Origin: JAAZZY01 sp964612505
GTDB lineage: Bacteria; Chlamydiota; Chlamydiia; Chlamydiales; JAAZZY01
Assembly: GCA_964612505.1 (NCBI GenBank)
Contig: CAZTEX010000007.1
Location: 1 to 64,000 of the forward strand
DNA length: 64,000 nucleotides
Direction of reading: 5' to 3'
In this document: positions 26,052 through 36,145 of the stretch, piece after piece
How positions within the stretch are numbered: the stretch's first letter is position 1
Layout of the letters: each line of letters starts with the position of its first letter
The notes under the pieces: generated by a model
Databases searched by the model: none
Told to the model about the DNA's origin: nothing
What the model saw: the letters and a program-made list of their open reading frames with translations, nothing else
Program-made: the position numbers and the translations under genes

Positions 26052-27809
26052 ATGCTGAACTTCCGACAAAAAATATTTCTCTCCTATCTTATTGTATTTC
26101 TGTTGTTTCTAGCTATTTTGTTTCCTTATTCTTCTAGATCCGTGCGCAACACCATCCGCAATGTTTTAGAAGACCGAACCCAAAAAGTGATTCAAGCCAT
26201 TACCAAAGCTAATAGCATTCAAGGGATGATCGATATTTTAAGTGCCAATCAATCTCTTGTTTTTTTTAGAGTCACCCTCCTTTCCGAAGATGGGCGCATT
26301 CTTTATGAATCACATGCGGACCGTTCAGCCCTGCCACTCTATAAACGGCACCCAGAAATTGAAGGGGCTCTCACCCATAAGGTGGGTTACCATGAAGATT
26401 ACTCGTACCATTTTGGAGAACAATTTGCCTATATTGCTGAGGCGTTTCAATTTCAAGGGCAAAAATTCATCCTAAGAACTGCTTTTCCAATCAAACAAAT
26501 TAAAGATCTATCAAGCAGTTTCAAATGGGTTCTTATCAAGTTTGGGGTTGGGATCCTTGTCCTCTTTAGCTTACTAACCTGGACAATTATTAGCCTACTA
26601 ACCAAACCGATTCATACAATCATTGAAAAAATTAAACCTTACCAACAAGGGATTGATGAATATTTGCCTCATATTGTTTTTGAAGAAAAAAGAGCCACTC
26701 AAGACTTTGTGAAATTAGCTGAGACACTCAACTCTCTTTCTGATCGTATCCGCGATCAAGTAGATACGCTCACTGAAGAGCGCAACCAAACTCAAACTGT
26801 TTTAAACTCTTTGGCTGAAGGGGTGATTGCGGTAGATACAGAAATGAAGATGACCTACGTCAATGATGTGGCCTGTAAAATGTTTAATATGGGCAAGTCT
26901 TCTTTGCTTCAGCAACATATTGGGATTTTAAAATCGCAAAAATGCCTCTCTCTTTTAGAATCCTGCTATACAAAGAACCGAACTCTCTATGACACTTTAG
27001 AATTGAGTGATGGTGATAAAAAGATCCCTCTTGGGATTATCGTCAGCCCTAAAAAAGACCAAGGAGCTATTTTAGTTCTACAAGACAAATCAAACCTATT
27101 TCAAATTTTAGATATGGGCAAAGCCTTTATTGCCAATGCATCTCATGAACTCAAAACCCCAATCACTGTCATTCGCGGTTATGCAGAAACTTTTAAAGAG
27201 CATCCAGAGCTAGATCGATCAATCCAAGAAGATATGACAGATAGAATACTTTCCAATTGTCATCGCATGGAAGCTCTCGTTCAAAATCTTCTGACTTTAA
27301 CCGATATTGAAAACTTACCTCAATCACAACTTAAAGAATGTAATTTAGCCGATTGTGTCCAAGATTGTGTCTTAAGCATTCAAGCTCTTAATAAAGACGC
27401 TGAAATCAACTTAAAGATCCTCTCTTCATCAGAATTAAAAGTCATGGCAGATCCCGATTTACTTCATCGATCTTTAATGAACTTACTAGAGAATTCCATC
27501 AAATATAATCTTAATAAGCCCCATATTACTTTTGAAATCAGCGAAGAAGATCAAAAAGTAAAGATCGTCATCTCAGATAATGGGATGGGCATTCCCACAA
27601 AAGACTTGCCCCATATTTTTGAACGTTTTTATCGTGTCGATAAAGCGCGCTCACGCAAGATGGGAGGATCGGGTCTAGGTCTCTCCATTGTGAAGACCAT
27701 TATTGAAAAACTCAAAGGAACCATCCTTGTGCAATCTAAAATTGATGAAGGAACGACCTTCACTATTTTATTGCCTAAAGCTGAATTTTTTAATGAAAGT
27801 TCCAAGTAA
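26052..27809 (+). CDS. phoR: PhoR-type sensor histidine kinase
   Basis: The 585-residue inner-membrane kinase has a transmembrane segment at about residues 9-26, a periplasmic sensor region, a second segment near 160-185, HAMP-like residues, and a PAS domain from about 250 (TVLNSLAEGVIAVD). HisKA has the phospho-acceptor in ASHELKTPITVIRG. The HATPase has the N box NLLENSIKYN, G1 DNGMGIP and G2 GGSGLGLSI. The domain order is that of PhoR, although the signal need not be phosphate. No response regulator is adjacent. It may be cotranscribed with parB. Confidence 0.88.
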   Translation: MLNFRQKIFLSYLIVFLLFLAILFPYSSRSVRNTIRNVLEDRTQKVIQAITKANSIQGMIDILSANQSLVFFRVTLLSEDGRILYESHADRSALPLYKRHPEIEGALTHKVGYHEDYSYHFGEQFAYIAEAFQFQGQKFILRTAFPIKQIKDLSSSFKWVLIKFGVGILVLFSLLTWTIISLLTKPIHTIIEKIKPYQQGIDEYLPHIVFEEKRATQDFVKLAETLNSLSDRIRDQVDTLTEERNQTQTVLNSLAEGVIAVDTEMKMTYVNDVACKMFNMGKSSLLQQHIGILKSQKCLSLLESCYTKNRTLYDTLELSDGDKKIPLGIIVSPKKDQGAILVLQDKSNLFQILDMGKAFIANASHELKTPITVIRGYAETFKEHPELDRSIQEDMTDRILSNCHRMEALVQNLLTLTDIENLPQSQLKECNLADCVQDCVLSIQALNKDAEINLKILSSSELKVMADPDLLHRSLMNLLENSIKYNLNKPHITFEISEEDQKVKIVISDNGMGIPTKDLPHIFERFYRVDKARSRKMGGSGLGLSIVKTIIEKLKGTILVQSKIDEGTTFTILLPKAEFFNESSK

Positions 27810-27887
27810 GCTTCTAAATACAAATTGTCTTTTTTTAAATTTGCATGCTACTCTTTTTACTCATGTAGCTTGAAGATCTTTTAACCA

Positions 27888-30194
27888 ATGAATTTGTTAA
27901 TAGCTTTCTCTCTTTTATTTGTGAACGCCTCTTTTTTATGGAGCGATTCGATTGCAGCAAAAAAAGAAAGCCTCTCCAAAACTTCTTCTATTCAAGCTCA
28001 GTATGAACATAAAGAGCTTCATGATGAAATGTGTGCAGTGCGCAAAGAGCTTAAAGCCATTTATGCACAATCACAGCTACTGATAGAAAACCCTCAAGAA
28101 CATCTCAGTGAATTTTCCTACCTTTTAGAGGCTTCTCAAAAATTAAAGCAAAAACTCGAAGAGAAAGAAGAAACATTTCGTAAGCAAACAGCCTCTATAG
28201 ATGATGATGAACTCTCTTCATTAATGCATGAAAGTGAAATAACCCTTGAGCAGCTGATTGTTGACTATGCTTCTTCGCACTATCTTTATGTCATCCCTCC
28301 TGAAATGGCTAAAATTCAAGTCAATTTATCCTCTTCTCTTTTAATCCCCAAAGCTGCCTGGGAAGAAATTGTTGAGCTTATTTGCCTGCAAAACGGAATT
28401 GGTATTAAACCTTTAAATTCTTTTGTTAAATCTCTCTATTGGCTAGTGGGTCATAATGCCTCTTCTTTAAATTTTATTGCCAGTCGTCCAGAACAACTCG
28501 AGTTTATCGAACCCTTTCAGAGGATTTGCTACATTTTAAAATTAGAGGGATCTGAATTTACGACGATTCATCAATTTCTTAAACGCTTCACCAATGAAAG
28601 ACTTGTTTCTCTTCACCCGATTAGTAATTGTTTGGTAATGGTTGGAGAAGCGCAAGAGATCAAAGAGATTAACAAACTCATCGGATTTATTGGACAGCAC
28701 AAAAATGAGAAAAGTTACAAGCTCCTCCCTATTGAAAAAATCCCTTCTGAAGATGTCAAAGCGATTTTAACAGCTTGCTTTTCAACTTCTCCAATAGACT
28801 GCAAAGAAACTGTTCCTTGTCCTATTTTTATCCATTCGATGAAGCGCTATTTGTTATTAATGGGATCACCTAAAGATTTGGAACGTGCAGATCAGCTTGT
28901 TAGGGAAATTCAATCACAAATTGCCTCTCCTGATCAAATGACTGTTTATTGGTATAGTTGTAAATTTTCTGAGCCTGCCGAACTTGCTAGTGTACTGCAG
29001 CAAGTGTATCAAATGATGGTGCATAAAATTGATCAAGAAGAAATAGAGCAAACAGTCACCACATTTTCAGACCCCAAATCAGTCCCTTGCTTGAATCGCC
29101 CAGGAACCATTCCTCCTATTTGTAATACAGCGCCTCAGCTTGTAGTCAACCCTCCTCAAGCAAGCCCTCCTAATTCTTCTAAAGAGACTGTAGTGGTTAA
29201 CAATTTCCCTAATTTTATTGTCGATAATAAAACAGGGATGATCATTATGGTCATTAAGCAATGTTATTTAGATAAGCTCAAAGAATTAGCTAAAAAGCTA
29301 GATGTCGCTAAAAAAATGGTTCAGATTGAAGTGCTTTTGTTTGAGAAAAAAATTAATGATCAAACTCAATTTGGTTTGAACTTGTTCCAATTAGGAGATC
29401 AATCTAAACAAACAGATGCAGGGGTTAATTGGTTTGTAGATAAAAATAAACGCAATTCACCCGGAATCTTAGATTATTTCTTTGGTCGCAAAAAAAAGCC
29501 CGGTGTGTTTCCCGCTTTTAACTTTGCTTATCATTTTTTAATCTCTCAAGATGATGTTTACATCCACTCCAACCCAACGATCACTACCGTCAATCAAACT
29601 CCCGCTGTCATCGACCTAATTGAAGAACAATCGCTCAATATGGGAACTGTCGAAGATCCTAAAACCAGCACCATTAGCAACACGTACGTGCGCGCTCAAT
29701 ATGGAACATTTATCCAAATTACACCTACCGTCAATGCCGGTGATGATGATGACTGTAGCCCTTTTATCACTTTAGATACGAATATTACTTTTGATACTCA
29801 AACAGCCTCTTTAGATAGCCGGCCCAATGTCAATCGTCGTCATATCCAAAATCAAGTGCGCATTGCCAATGGTGAAACACTGATCTTAGGAGGACTACGA
29901 CGTAAAAATTCAGAAGATCATGCCGATAAAATTCCTTTTTTAGGAGATATTCCAGGGCTTGGCAAACTTTTTAGTTATACAACACTCAATGATAAAAGCA
30001 CTGAAATGTTTATCTTTATTACACCCCGTGTTGTTGAAGATCCTCTCAATGATTTTGAAAAGATGAAAAAAGTGGATTTAAAAAAGCGCCCAGGAGATAC
30101 ACCCGAGCTACTTAAAAAGCTTTTCGAATCTAAAGCTCTTGAGCAAAATCGCAATTATCGAATGAGTTTAAAGCAGTTACTTGGCCATGTTTGA
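27888..30194 (+). CDS. gspD: Type II secretion secretin GspD
   Basis: The 768-residue outer-membrane channel has a signal peptide (LLIAFSLLFVNASFLWS), a predicted coiled-coil stretch at about residues 35-110, and N-domain repeats. A Pro-rich linker lies near 415-435 (VNPPQASPP). The secretin domain follows from about 450, with the late motif LILGGLRRK, then KIPFLGDIPGLGKLF and EMFIFITPRVV. The N-terminal coiled coil is unlike standard GspD and resembles chlamydial secretins. It overlaps gspE by 8 bp and heads the type II secretion cluster. Confidence 0.93.
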   Translation: MNLLIAFSLLFVNASFLWSDSIAAKKESLSKTSSIQAQYEHKELHDEMCAVRKELKAIYAQSQLLIENPQEHLSEFSYLLEASQKLKQKLEEKEETFRKQTASIDDDELSSLMHESEITLEQLIVDYASSHYLYVIPPEMAKIQVNLSSSLLIPKAAWEEIVELICLQNGIGIKPLNSFVKSLYWLVGHNASSLNFIASRPEQLEFIEPFQRICYILKLEGSEFTTIHQFLKRFTNERLVSLHPISNCLVMVGEAQEIKEINKLIGFIGQHKNEKSYKLLPIEKIPSEDVKAILTACFSTSPIDCKETVPCPIFIHSMKRYLLLMGSPKDLERADQLVREIQSQIASPDQMTVYWYSCKFSEPAELASVLQQVYQMMVHKIDQEEIEQTVTTFSDPKSVPCLNRPGTIPPICNTAPQLVVNPPQASPPNSSKETVVVNNFPNFIVDNKTGMIIMVIKQCYLDKLKELAKKLDVAKKMVQIEVLLFEKKINDQTQFGLNLFQLGDQSKQTDAGVNWFVDKNKRNSPGILDYFFGRKKKPGVFPAFNFAYHFLISQDDVYIHSNPTITTVNQTPAVIDLIEEQSLNMGTVEDPKTSTISNTYVRAQYGTFIQITPTVNAGDDDDCSPFITLDTNITFDTQTASLDSRPNVNRRHIQNQVRIANGETLILGGLRRKNSEDHADKIPFLGDIPGLGKLFSYTTLNDKSTEMFIFITPRVVEDPLNDFEKMKKVDLKKRPGDTPELLKKLFESKALEQNRNYRMSLKQLLGHV

Positions 30195-31761
30195 CCCATT
30201 TAGTAAAGAAGTAGATGATCTGCCAATTGGACAATTAATAGATTTTTTTAAGGTCCCTACTCTTTCTATTCAAGATCTAGATATTAAGAAAAACTTACAC
30301 TCTATTCCTTACAGCTATTGCAAAAAAAATGAGCTTTTGCCGATTGAAAAAACCCAACATGGCTTTGTGGTTGCAACCACAAAACCTTTTCAAAATCAAA
30401 TAGCTCAAGAGCTTTCTTTTATGCTAGGGGCAGATGTTGATTTTTGTTACTGCCCTCAAAAAGAGTTGCTTGAACTCATCGATCGTTTTTTTCATCAGGA
30501 GAAAAGCGCTACATCTAAGATGATTCGCAAGCTTGCCGATAAACCTCAAGATGCGACAGATACAACCTATGACTTACTTGATGATCCAAAAACCAATGCT
30601 CCTTCTATTCGGTTATTGAACTCCATTATCGGAGAAGCCATTACTCAAGCAGCTTCTGATATTCATTTTGAACCTGTTGAAGAGACGTTTCGCATTCGCT
30701 ATCGCATTGACGGAGTCTTGCAAAATCGTCATAAGATTCCATCTCACTATAAATCCCATATTACGAGCCGTTTAAAATTAATGGCTAAACTAGACATTGC
30801 TGAAACGCGCCGCCCGCAAGATGGTCGCATTAAACTTTTACTTGGCAATAAAGAGATCGATTTTCGTATGAGCACAATTCCCATTTCGAGTGGAGAAAGG
30901 ATTGTACTGAGAATCCTGGATCGCAATAACCTCCTTGTTGGTTTTGATCATTTGGGAATCCATAGCCATACGCTGGAAAATTTTAAGACCATGATCAAAA
31001 GGAGCGAGGGGATTCTTCTTGTCACAGGCCCTACGGGGAGTGGTAAAACAACAACACTCTATAGCGTGGTCAATGAAATTTACCATGAGTCTCTCAATAT
31101 TATGACGATTGAAGATCCTGTGGAGTATAAGCTGGCAGGGATTGCTCAAATTGGGGTGCAACCTAAAATAGATCTGACCTTTTCCAAAGGACTTAAACAC
31201 ATTTTACGCCAAGATCCCGACGTCATTTTAATTGGAGAAATTCGCGACCTTGAAACCGCTCAAATTGCCATCCAAGCAGCTCTTACTGGTCATTTGGTGC
31301 TCAGCACGCTGCACACCAATGATGCCCCCAGCGCGATTACTCGCCTAGTAGATATGGGGATTGAACCCTATTTATTATCTTCTTGCGTGATTGGAGTTTT
31401 AGCGCAAAGACTGGTGCGTACGATTTGCCAAAATTGCAAAGAAAAATATCTCCCCTCTTCTAAAGATATTGAAGCATTGGGAAAAGGTTCTTGGGAACCC
31501 AAAGAGTTTTTTCGAGGGAAGGGCTGCTCAAAATGCTATGAAACAGGCTATAAGGGAAGGCAAGGTATTTTTGAACTCATGAATGTAAATGGAGCCCTCA
31601 AAAACCTTATTTCTCAATCTGCAGATAGTCAAGTGATCAAAAAATGTGCTATGGAAATGGGAATGGAAACGCTCAAAGAACAAGGGCGACACCTGGTTTG
31701 TTCTGGAAAAACAACGGTAGAAGAGGTTTTGAGAATTGCTTTAGGGATGGAGGATGCTTAA
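30187..31761 (+). CDS. gspE: Type II secretion ATPase GspE
   Basis: The cytoplasmic ATPase of 524 residues has an N-terminal MshEN-like part and a C-terminal ATPase with Walker A GPTGSGKTTTLYS, the Asp box MTIEDPVEY, Walker B in DPDVILIGEIRD and the His box LSTLHTNDA. The zinc-binding tetracysteine is CQNCK with GCSKCYETG. I place the start at ATG 30187. A TTG at 30181 would add two residues. It overlaps gspF by one base (TAATG), so translation is coupled. Confidence 0.94.
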   Translation: MFDPFSKEVDDLPIGQLIDFFKVPTLSIQDLDIKKNLHSIPYSYCKKNELLPIEKTQHGFVVATTKPFQNQIAQELSFMLGADVDFCYCPQKELLELIDRFFHQEKSATSKMIRKLADKPQDATDTTYDLLDDPKTNAPSIRLLNSIIGEAITQAASDIHFEPVEETFRIRYRIDGVLQNRHKIPSHYKSHITSRLKLMAKLDIAETRRPQDGRIKLLLGNKEIDFRMSTIPISSGERIVLRILDRNNLLVGFDHLGIHSHTLENFKTMIKRSEGILLVTGPTGSGKTTTLYSVVNEIYHESLNIMTIEDPVEYKLAGIAQIGVQPKIDLTFSKGLKHILRQDPDVILIGEIRDLETAQIAIQAALTGHLVLSTLHTNDAPSAITRLVDMGIEPYLLSSCVIGVLAQRLVRTICQNCKEKYLPSSKDIEALGKGSWEPKEFFRGKGCSKCYETGYKGRQGIFELMNVNGALKNLISQSADSQVIKKCAMEMGMETLKEQGRHLVCSGKTTVEEVLRIALGMEDA

Positions 31762-32942
31762 TGCCCCATTATCGCTATCGCGCTTACAACGTCAAAGGGA
31801 AAGCCTATTTTTCCAACTTAGAGTGCCCTACCCTCAGCGAAGCCAAAGCAAGGCTTTCAGAAATGGGGATTCCTTTTGTTTCTGTTCAGGAAATAAAGAA
31901 AGTAACATGGAAAAGAATCAGCCCTCAAATTGTCCTTCAATTTACCGAGCAACTTGCCGAACTTTTACAAGCAGATATTCCCCTTTTTGATAGCTTAAAT
32001 CTCTTAAAAGACAGTTTTCATCAGGATGCTTTTAACAGCGTTCTTGATAGGCTGTGTCAAGAGCTCAGTCAAGGGGCCTCATTTTCCAATGCCTTGAAAA
32101 TCTACCCTCAATACTTTGACCTTCTTTATTGCACTTTAGTGGAAATGGGTGAGCAAAGTGGACGCCTAGATGAAGCATTAAAAAGGCTCTCTGAAAAACT
32201 ACAAAAAAAACAAGCTCTGCGAAAAAAATTAAATGCAGCCTTGCTATACCCTTGTATTTTGGCTTTTTTTTGTTCTTTAGTGGTGATGGCACTTATTTTT
32301 TACATTGTTCCTTCGATTGAATCTCTTTTTGAAAGCAGCAAGCTTGGTTTATTTTCTCAATCTGTAATTGGAATCTGTCATCACTTAAAAGATTGGCTTT
32401 TTATTTATTTTGCCCTGATCTGTTTTTTTGCTCTCAGCTTGCGCTTATTGTTTAAGCTCTCTCACTATAAAAAAAAATGGGATGAATGGCTTCTTTCTGT
32501 TCCAGGAATAAAGAAATACATCTTATCTTCTTCTCTCTTTCATTGGTGCTCTACAGTCTCTCTTTTGCTAGAAGCTCAAGTTCCCTTAATGGACACATTA
32601 AAATTGGCCAATAACGTTTTAAGTAACCTTCTGTTAAAAGAATCCATGGGGATGATTTTAGATAAAGTGTCTGAAGGAAAATCACTCAGCAGTCAACTGA
32701 CTCAATTTGTTTATTTTCCAGCTTTTTTTATTCGTATTATTACGATTGGAGAGACTTCTGGAGAATTGCCACATGCTTTCAACAAATTATCGAAACATTT
32801 AGATGAAGAACTTGAAAAAAGATTGCACCAATTTATGACCCTACTTTCCCCTCTGGCTCTTCTTGTCATGGCCTTCATTATTGGCCTCATTATGCTCGCA
32901 ATTTTAATTCCTTTAACCGATATTAATGCTCTATTAAGCTAG
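31761..32942 (+). CDS. gspF: Type II secretion inner-membrane platform protein GspF
   Basis: The 393-residue protein is of normal GspF length. It begins MPHYRYRAYNVKGKAYF and contains two T2SF domains (QFTEQLAELLQADIPLFDSL, and HWCSTVSLLLEAQVPLMDTL), each followed by hydrophobic segments. The terminal membrane helix is LLVMAFIIGLIMLAILIPL. The start is the ATG overlapping the gspE stop. A longer frame upstream lies within gspE. Confidence 0.94.
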   Translation: MPHYRYRAYNVKGKAYFSNLECPTLSEAKARLSEMGIPFVSVQEIKKVTWKRISPQIVLQFTEQLAELLQADIPLFDSLNLLKDSFHQDAFNSVLDRLCQELSQGASFSNALKIYPQYFDLLYCTLVEMGEQSGRLDEALKRLSEKLQKKQALRKKLNAALLYPCILAFFCSLVVMALIFYIVPSIESLFESSKLGLFSQSVIGICHHLKDWLFIYFALICFFALSLRLLFKLSHYKKKWDEWLLSVPGIKKYILSSSLFHWCSTVSLLLEAQVPLMDTLKLANNVLSNLLLKESMGMILDKVSEGKSLSSQLTQFVYFPAFFIRIITIGETSGELPHAFNKLSKHLDEELEKRLHQFMTLLSPLALLVMAFIIGLIMLAILIPLTDINALLS

Positions 32943-32950
32943 GAGAAATT

Positions 32951-33325
32951 ATGATCTACAAAAAACGTCACGCTTTAACGTTGATAGAAATTATGCTTGT
33001 CATTGTTTTAATTGGCATTGTGGGTGGGGCTCTTGCTTTCAATTTACGGGGCGCCTTAGATCGAGGCAAAGGATTTAAAACGCAGCAAGTACAAAAGAAA
33101 ATTGAGGCCATTTTAAGCATTGAAGCTGTAGAAGAAGATTACGGTTCTATTTTAGAGCATTGGGAAAGTATCGTCAAAAAATCCCCTTTAGTGAAGCTCA
33201 AGCAAAAAAAAGGGGAAATTGTCGATGCTTGGGGCAACCCTTTTCAAGTAGATTATGATGATTTGCAAGGGCAATTTTTAGTTTCATCTGTAAAAATAGA
33301 TTCTGATGGAAATATCTTGGATTAA
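32951..33325 (+). CDS. gspG: Major pseudopilin GspG-like
   Basis: The 124-residue prepilin-like protein has a basic leader and a prepilin peptidase site region HALTLIEIMLVIVLIGIVGG. Ala replaces the usual Gly at -1 and Leu replaces Phe at +1, so processing may be less canonical. The C-terminal part has AWGNPFQVDYDD and IDSDGNILD, close to the calcium-binding and folding elements of GspG. It follows gspF by 8 bp and overlaps the next pseudopilin gene by 20 bp. Confidence 0.88.
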   Translation: MIYKKRHALTLIEIMLVIVLIGIVGGALAFNLRGALDRGKGFKTQQVQKKIEAILSIEAVEEDYGSILEHWESIVKKSPLVKLKQKKGEIVDAWGNPFQVDYDDLQGQFLVSSVKIDSDGNILD

Positions 33326-33788
33326 GAAAAAAAGAAGAGGCTTTACTTTAGCAGAGCTTTTGATAGGCCTTTTTTTGTTAGCTCTTATTCTACCCACGCT
33401 GGGACTGGGGGGTTTGCGTTTTTTTAAGAAATGGCAATTTGAGCAAGACATTCAATCTTTAAAGAGCCAGCTTCAACTGGCCCACGACAGCGTCCTGCAT
33501 TGTCAAATCCCCGTCCACATTACTCTAAGAAAAACGGTGCGTGGCCTTTATTGTCAGCTGAACTTTGAAAATGACTCCCTTGATCGCAAGCTTCCTTGCA
33601 AAAAGTTATATAAACACATTCAAAAAATGAACGTTAGCTCTATCAATCGATCGGTCATTAACTTATATTGCTGTTTTTCAGGAGGGTTACAGTCTCCCCT
33701 TGTTATTGAATTGTTAAATGAGAAAGCCACCCAGTCATATCGATTTACTTTAAAAGGTTATCCCCATGTTATCCATGTCGAAAAGTAA
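33306..33788 (+). CDS. Minor pseudopilin (GspH-like)
   Basis: The 160-residue protein has a classical prepilin leader: KKKRRG, then FTLAELLIGLFLLALILP with Glu at +5. The soluble part has several Cys (LHCQIP, YCQLNF, LPCKK, YCCF), which is unusual in pseudopilins and may form disulphides. Position after gspG suggests a GspH role. It overlaps its neighbours at both ends, so the block is translated as a unit. Confidence 0.8.
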   Translation: MEISWIKKKRRGFTLAELLIGLFLLALILPTLGLGGLRFFKKWQFEQDIQSLKSQLQLAHDSVLHCQIPVHITLRKTVRGLYCQLNFENDSLDRKLPCKKLYKHIQKMNVSSINRSVINLYCCFSGGLQSPLVIELLNEKATQSYRFTLKGYPHVIHVEK

Positions 33789-34212
33789 AGTCAAAAAGAC
33801 TTTTATCTTACTAGAAGTGCTGATAGGCCTTTCTTTATTAACTTTTTTACTCCCTTTTCTTTTTGAAGATCAAAAGCTATATCAAAAACAAATCGACCAC
33901 CTCAATCTCTATAACGAGTTTGAAATTGCCTTTAGAAAAGAAATTTTTTATCTCTATCAAAACCTCTATTCTGAGCCCTATTATTCTTTGATCAACACCT
34001 TAGATGAAAAAAAGTATTCTTTTGATTATAAAGATATTAAAGTAAATGAAACGATTTTTTTTAAGTCTGCTATTGAAATCCAAAAAAGGGAGAAAAAAGA
34101 GCAAAACCAAAATCATCAAATAGAAGTCTCCTTAAAAGTATTCCACTTCCCAACGGACAAAAAAAACTATTCTTCCAATGTTCAAAACTTCTATCTTAAA
34201 AAGGGTCATTAA
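33766..34212 (+). CDS. Minor pseudopilin (GspI-like)
   Basis: The 148-residue protein has a basic start (SKSKVKK) and TFILLEVLIGLSLLTFLLPF, a prepilin N-helix with the +5 Glu, though the residue before the cleavage site is not an obvious Gly. The rest is Lys- and Tyr-rich with no further motif. It overlaps the preceding gene by 23 bp. GspI is inferred from order only. A second ATG at 33775 is also possible. Confidence 0.7.
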   Translation: MLSMSKSKVKKTFILLEVLIGLSLLTFLLPFLFEDQKLYQKQIDHLNLYNEFEIAFRKEIFYLYQNLYSEPYYSLINTLDEKKYSFDYKDIKVNETIFFKSAIEIQKREKKEQNQNHQIEVSLKVFHFPTDKKNYSSNVQNFYLKKGH

Positions 34213-34248
34213 GCTATGTAGATTTTTTTGATTATAACCAAAAAAATT

Positions 34249-36111
34249 ATGTCAGAAAAAGCAGCCTTTAAGCCCTTTATCTCCGCCGAACAAACTTTAC
34301 CCGAATTTACCATCCGAGCCATCCTTTTAGGGATTATCTTGTCTCTTTTTTTTGGAATCGGCAACGCCTTTATTGGTTTAAAAGTAGGCATGACTGTCTC
34401 GGCATCGATACCAGCTTCAGTCATCTCAATGGGTATTTTAAGACTCTTTTATAAAAACGTTTCCATTTTAGAAAATAACTTAGTGCAAACGATTGCTTCC
34501 GCTGGAGAGGCCCTTGCAGCAGGTGCTATTTTTACGATCCCAACTCTTTTTTTTCTAGGGCAAGAAATTACAATTTGGCGAACCTTTTCTCTTTCAGTCT
34601 TAGGTGGTTTCCTAGGTATCTTTATGATGCTTCCAATGCGAGAGCACTTTGTCGTGAAAGAGCATGGGGTCTTACTTTTTCCAGAAGGCACTGCATGCGC
34701 TGAAATTTTAAAAGCGGGAGAGTCTGGAACTAAAAAGGCATTGCTTGCAGTCCTCGGTGTTGTTATTGGAGCTTTTTATCGCTTTTTAATCGGCTTTGTT
34801 CATCTTTGGTCTGAAGTGGCCGAATGGACATTTACTAAGTTTCAGAAAATTTCTGTCAGCGTCGATACAACTCCTGCTCTTTTAGGGGTTGGCTTTATCA
34901 TTGGTCCACGCATTGCCTCTACGATGATGGCGGGCGGGGTCATTGGTTGGTGGGTTATTATGCCACTGATCAAAATCTTTGCTTTAAGCAAAGTGGTCAT
35001 TCCCCCAGCCACAGTAGCCATCTCCACCATGGCCAATGAAGATTTATGGACCCATTACATTCGTTATATTGGAGCAGGTGGGGTCACTTTAGGGGGCATT
35101 TTTAGTTTATTTCGCATTTTACCTGGACTTATTCGCATTTTCAAAGTGAAGAGAAAATCACATGCAGAGATTCAAGTAGAACAAAGCCCATTAAGAACTC
35201 AAAAAGATCTTCCTATGAAACTCGTCATTTTTGGTTCTTTAATACTGCTACTTGCCCTTTGGTTAACTCCTTTGCTCAACTTAAACTTGATTGCCGTTAT
35301 TTTAATTGCCATTTTAGGTTTTTGCTTTGTGGCAGTGACCTCCATGACAGTGGGTCTTGTCGGTAGCTCTTCAAATCCAGCTTCCGGTATTATCATTATG
35401 ACCCTTTTAATTACCCTGCTCGTTTTCATGGCGTGTGGGTGGAGAGATACGACCTACATGTTAATGGCAGCGACAGTCAGCTCGGTGGTTGCCATTGCTA
35501 TCTGCATTGCAGCTGATACCTCTCAAGATTTAAAAACAGGATATTTAATTGGGGCAACTCCTCGCGCTCAGCAAGTAGGGATGATGATCGGAACTGTTGC
35601 TGCGGCCACTGTAATGGGAGTTACTTTACTTCTTTTAAATAAAGCCTATACCTTTGGGTCTACAGCATTATCAGCGCCACAAGCAACCCTACTTTCTTTA
35701 TTAGCTAAAGGATTAGTGGAAGGAAATCTTCCTTTTCAATTGATTTTAGTAGGTATGTTAATAGGGCTTGCTGCCGAGCTCATGGGCGTTCACGCTCTGG
35801 CTTTAGCAATTGGACTGTATTTACCTTTAGAAACAACCCTATCCATTTTTATTGGGGGTGCTGTTTCCTTTTTTGTTCACTATAAAAAGAAAGAGAGTGG
35901 TTGGACTGAAAAAGGAATTTTATTTGCTTCAGGTCTTGTTGCTGGAGATGCTCTCATGGGCATTGTCGTTGCTCTTTTTGCCGTACTCGGTATGGTCAAT
36001 ATTAACGCTCCTTCTATCTTAAATTCTATTTTTGGTTTTGCCATTTATCTTCTTTTAGCGATTTTCATGGGCTGGATTTCTTTTCCTGCCAAAAAAGATC
36101 GAGGTCTTTGA
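34249..36111 (+). CDS. OPT family oligopeptide/metal-chelate transporter
   Basis: This is a polytopic inner-membrane protein of about 620 residues with 14 or more hydrophobic segments. It has the OPT hallmarks: an N-terminal TIRAILLGIIL, GNAFIGLKVGMTVSASIPASVIS, and QTIASAGEALAAGAIFTIP, then HGVLLFPEGTACAEILKAGE. Members import small peptides or metal chelates with protons. The ATG at 34249 is preferred over a TTG at 34228. It interrupts the pseudopilin genes but shares their strand. Confidence 0.92.
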   Translation: MSEKAAFKPFISAEQTLPEFTIRAILLGIILSLFFGIGNAFIGLKVGMTVSASIPASVISMGILRLFYKNVSILENNLVQTIASAGEALAAGAIFTIPTLFFLGQEITIWRTFSLSVLGGFLGIFMMLPMREHFVVKEHGVLLFPEGTACAEILKAGESGTKKALLAVLGVVIGAFYRFLIGFVHLWSEVAEWTFTKFQKISVSVDTTPALLGVGFIIGPRIASTMMAGGVIGWWVIMPLIKIFALSKVVIPPATVAISTMANEDLWTHYIRYIGAGGVTLGGIFSLFRILPGLIRIFKVKRKSHAEIQVEQSPLRTQKDLPMKLVIFGSLILLLALWLTPLLNLNLIAVILIAILGFCFVAVTSMTVGLVGSSSNPASGIIIMTLLITLLVFMACGWRDTTYMLMAATVSSVVAIAICIAADTSQDLKTGYLIGATPRAQQVGMMIGTVAAATVMGVTLLLLNKAYTFGSTALSAPQATLLSLLAKGLVEGNLPFQLILVGMLIGLAAELMGVHALALAIGLYLPLETTLSIFIGGAVSFFVHYKKKESGWTEKGILFASGLVAGDALMGIVVALFAVLGMVNINAPSILNSIFGFAIYLLLAIFMGWISFPAKKDRGL

Positions 36112-36145
36112 CAAAAATATCTAAAGCTCTTCATCATGTTTCATT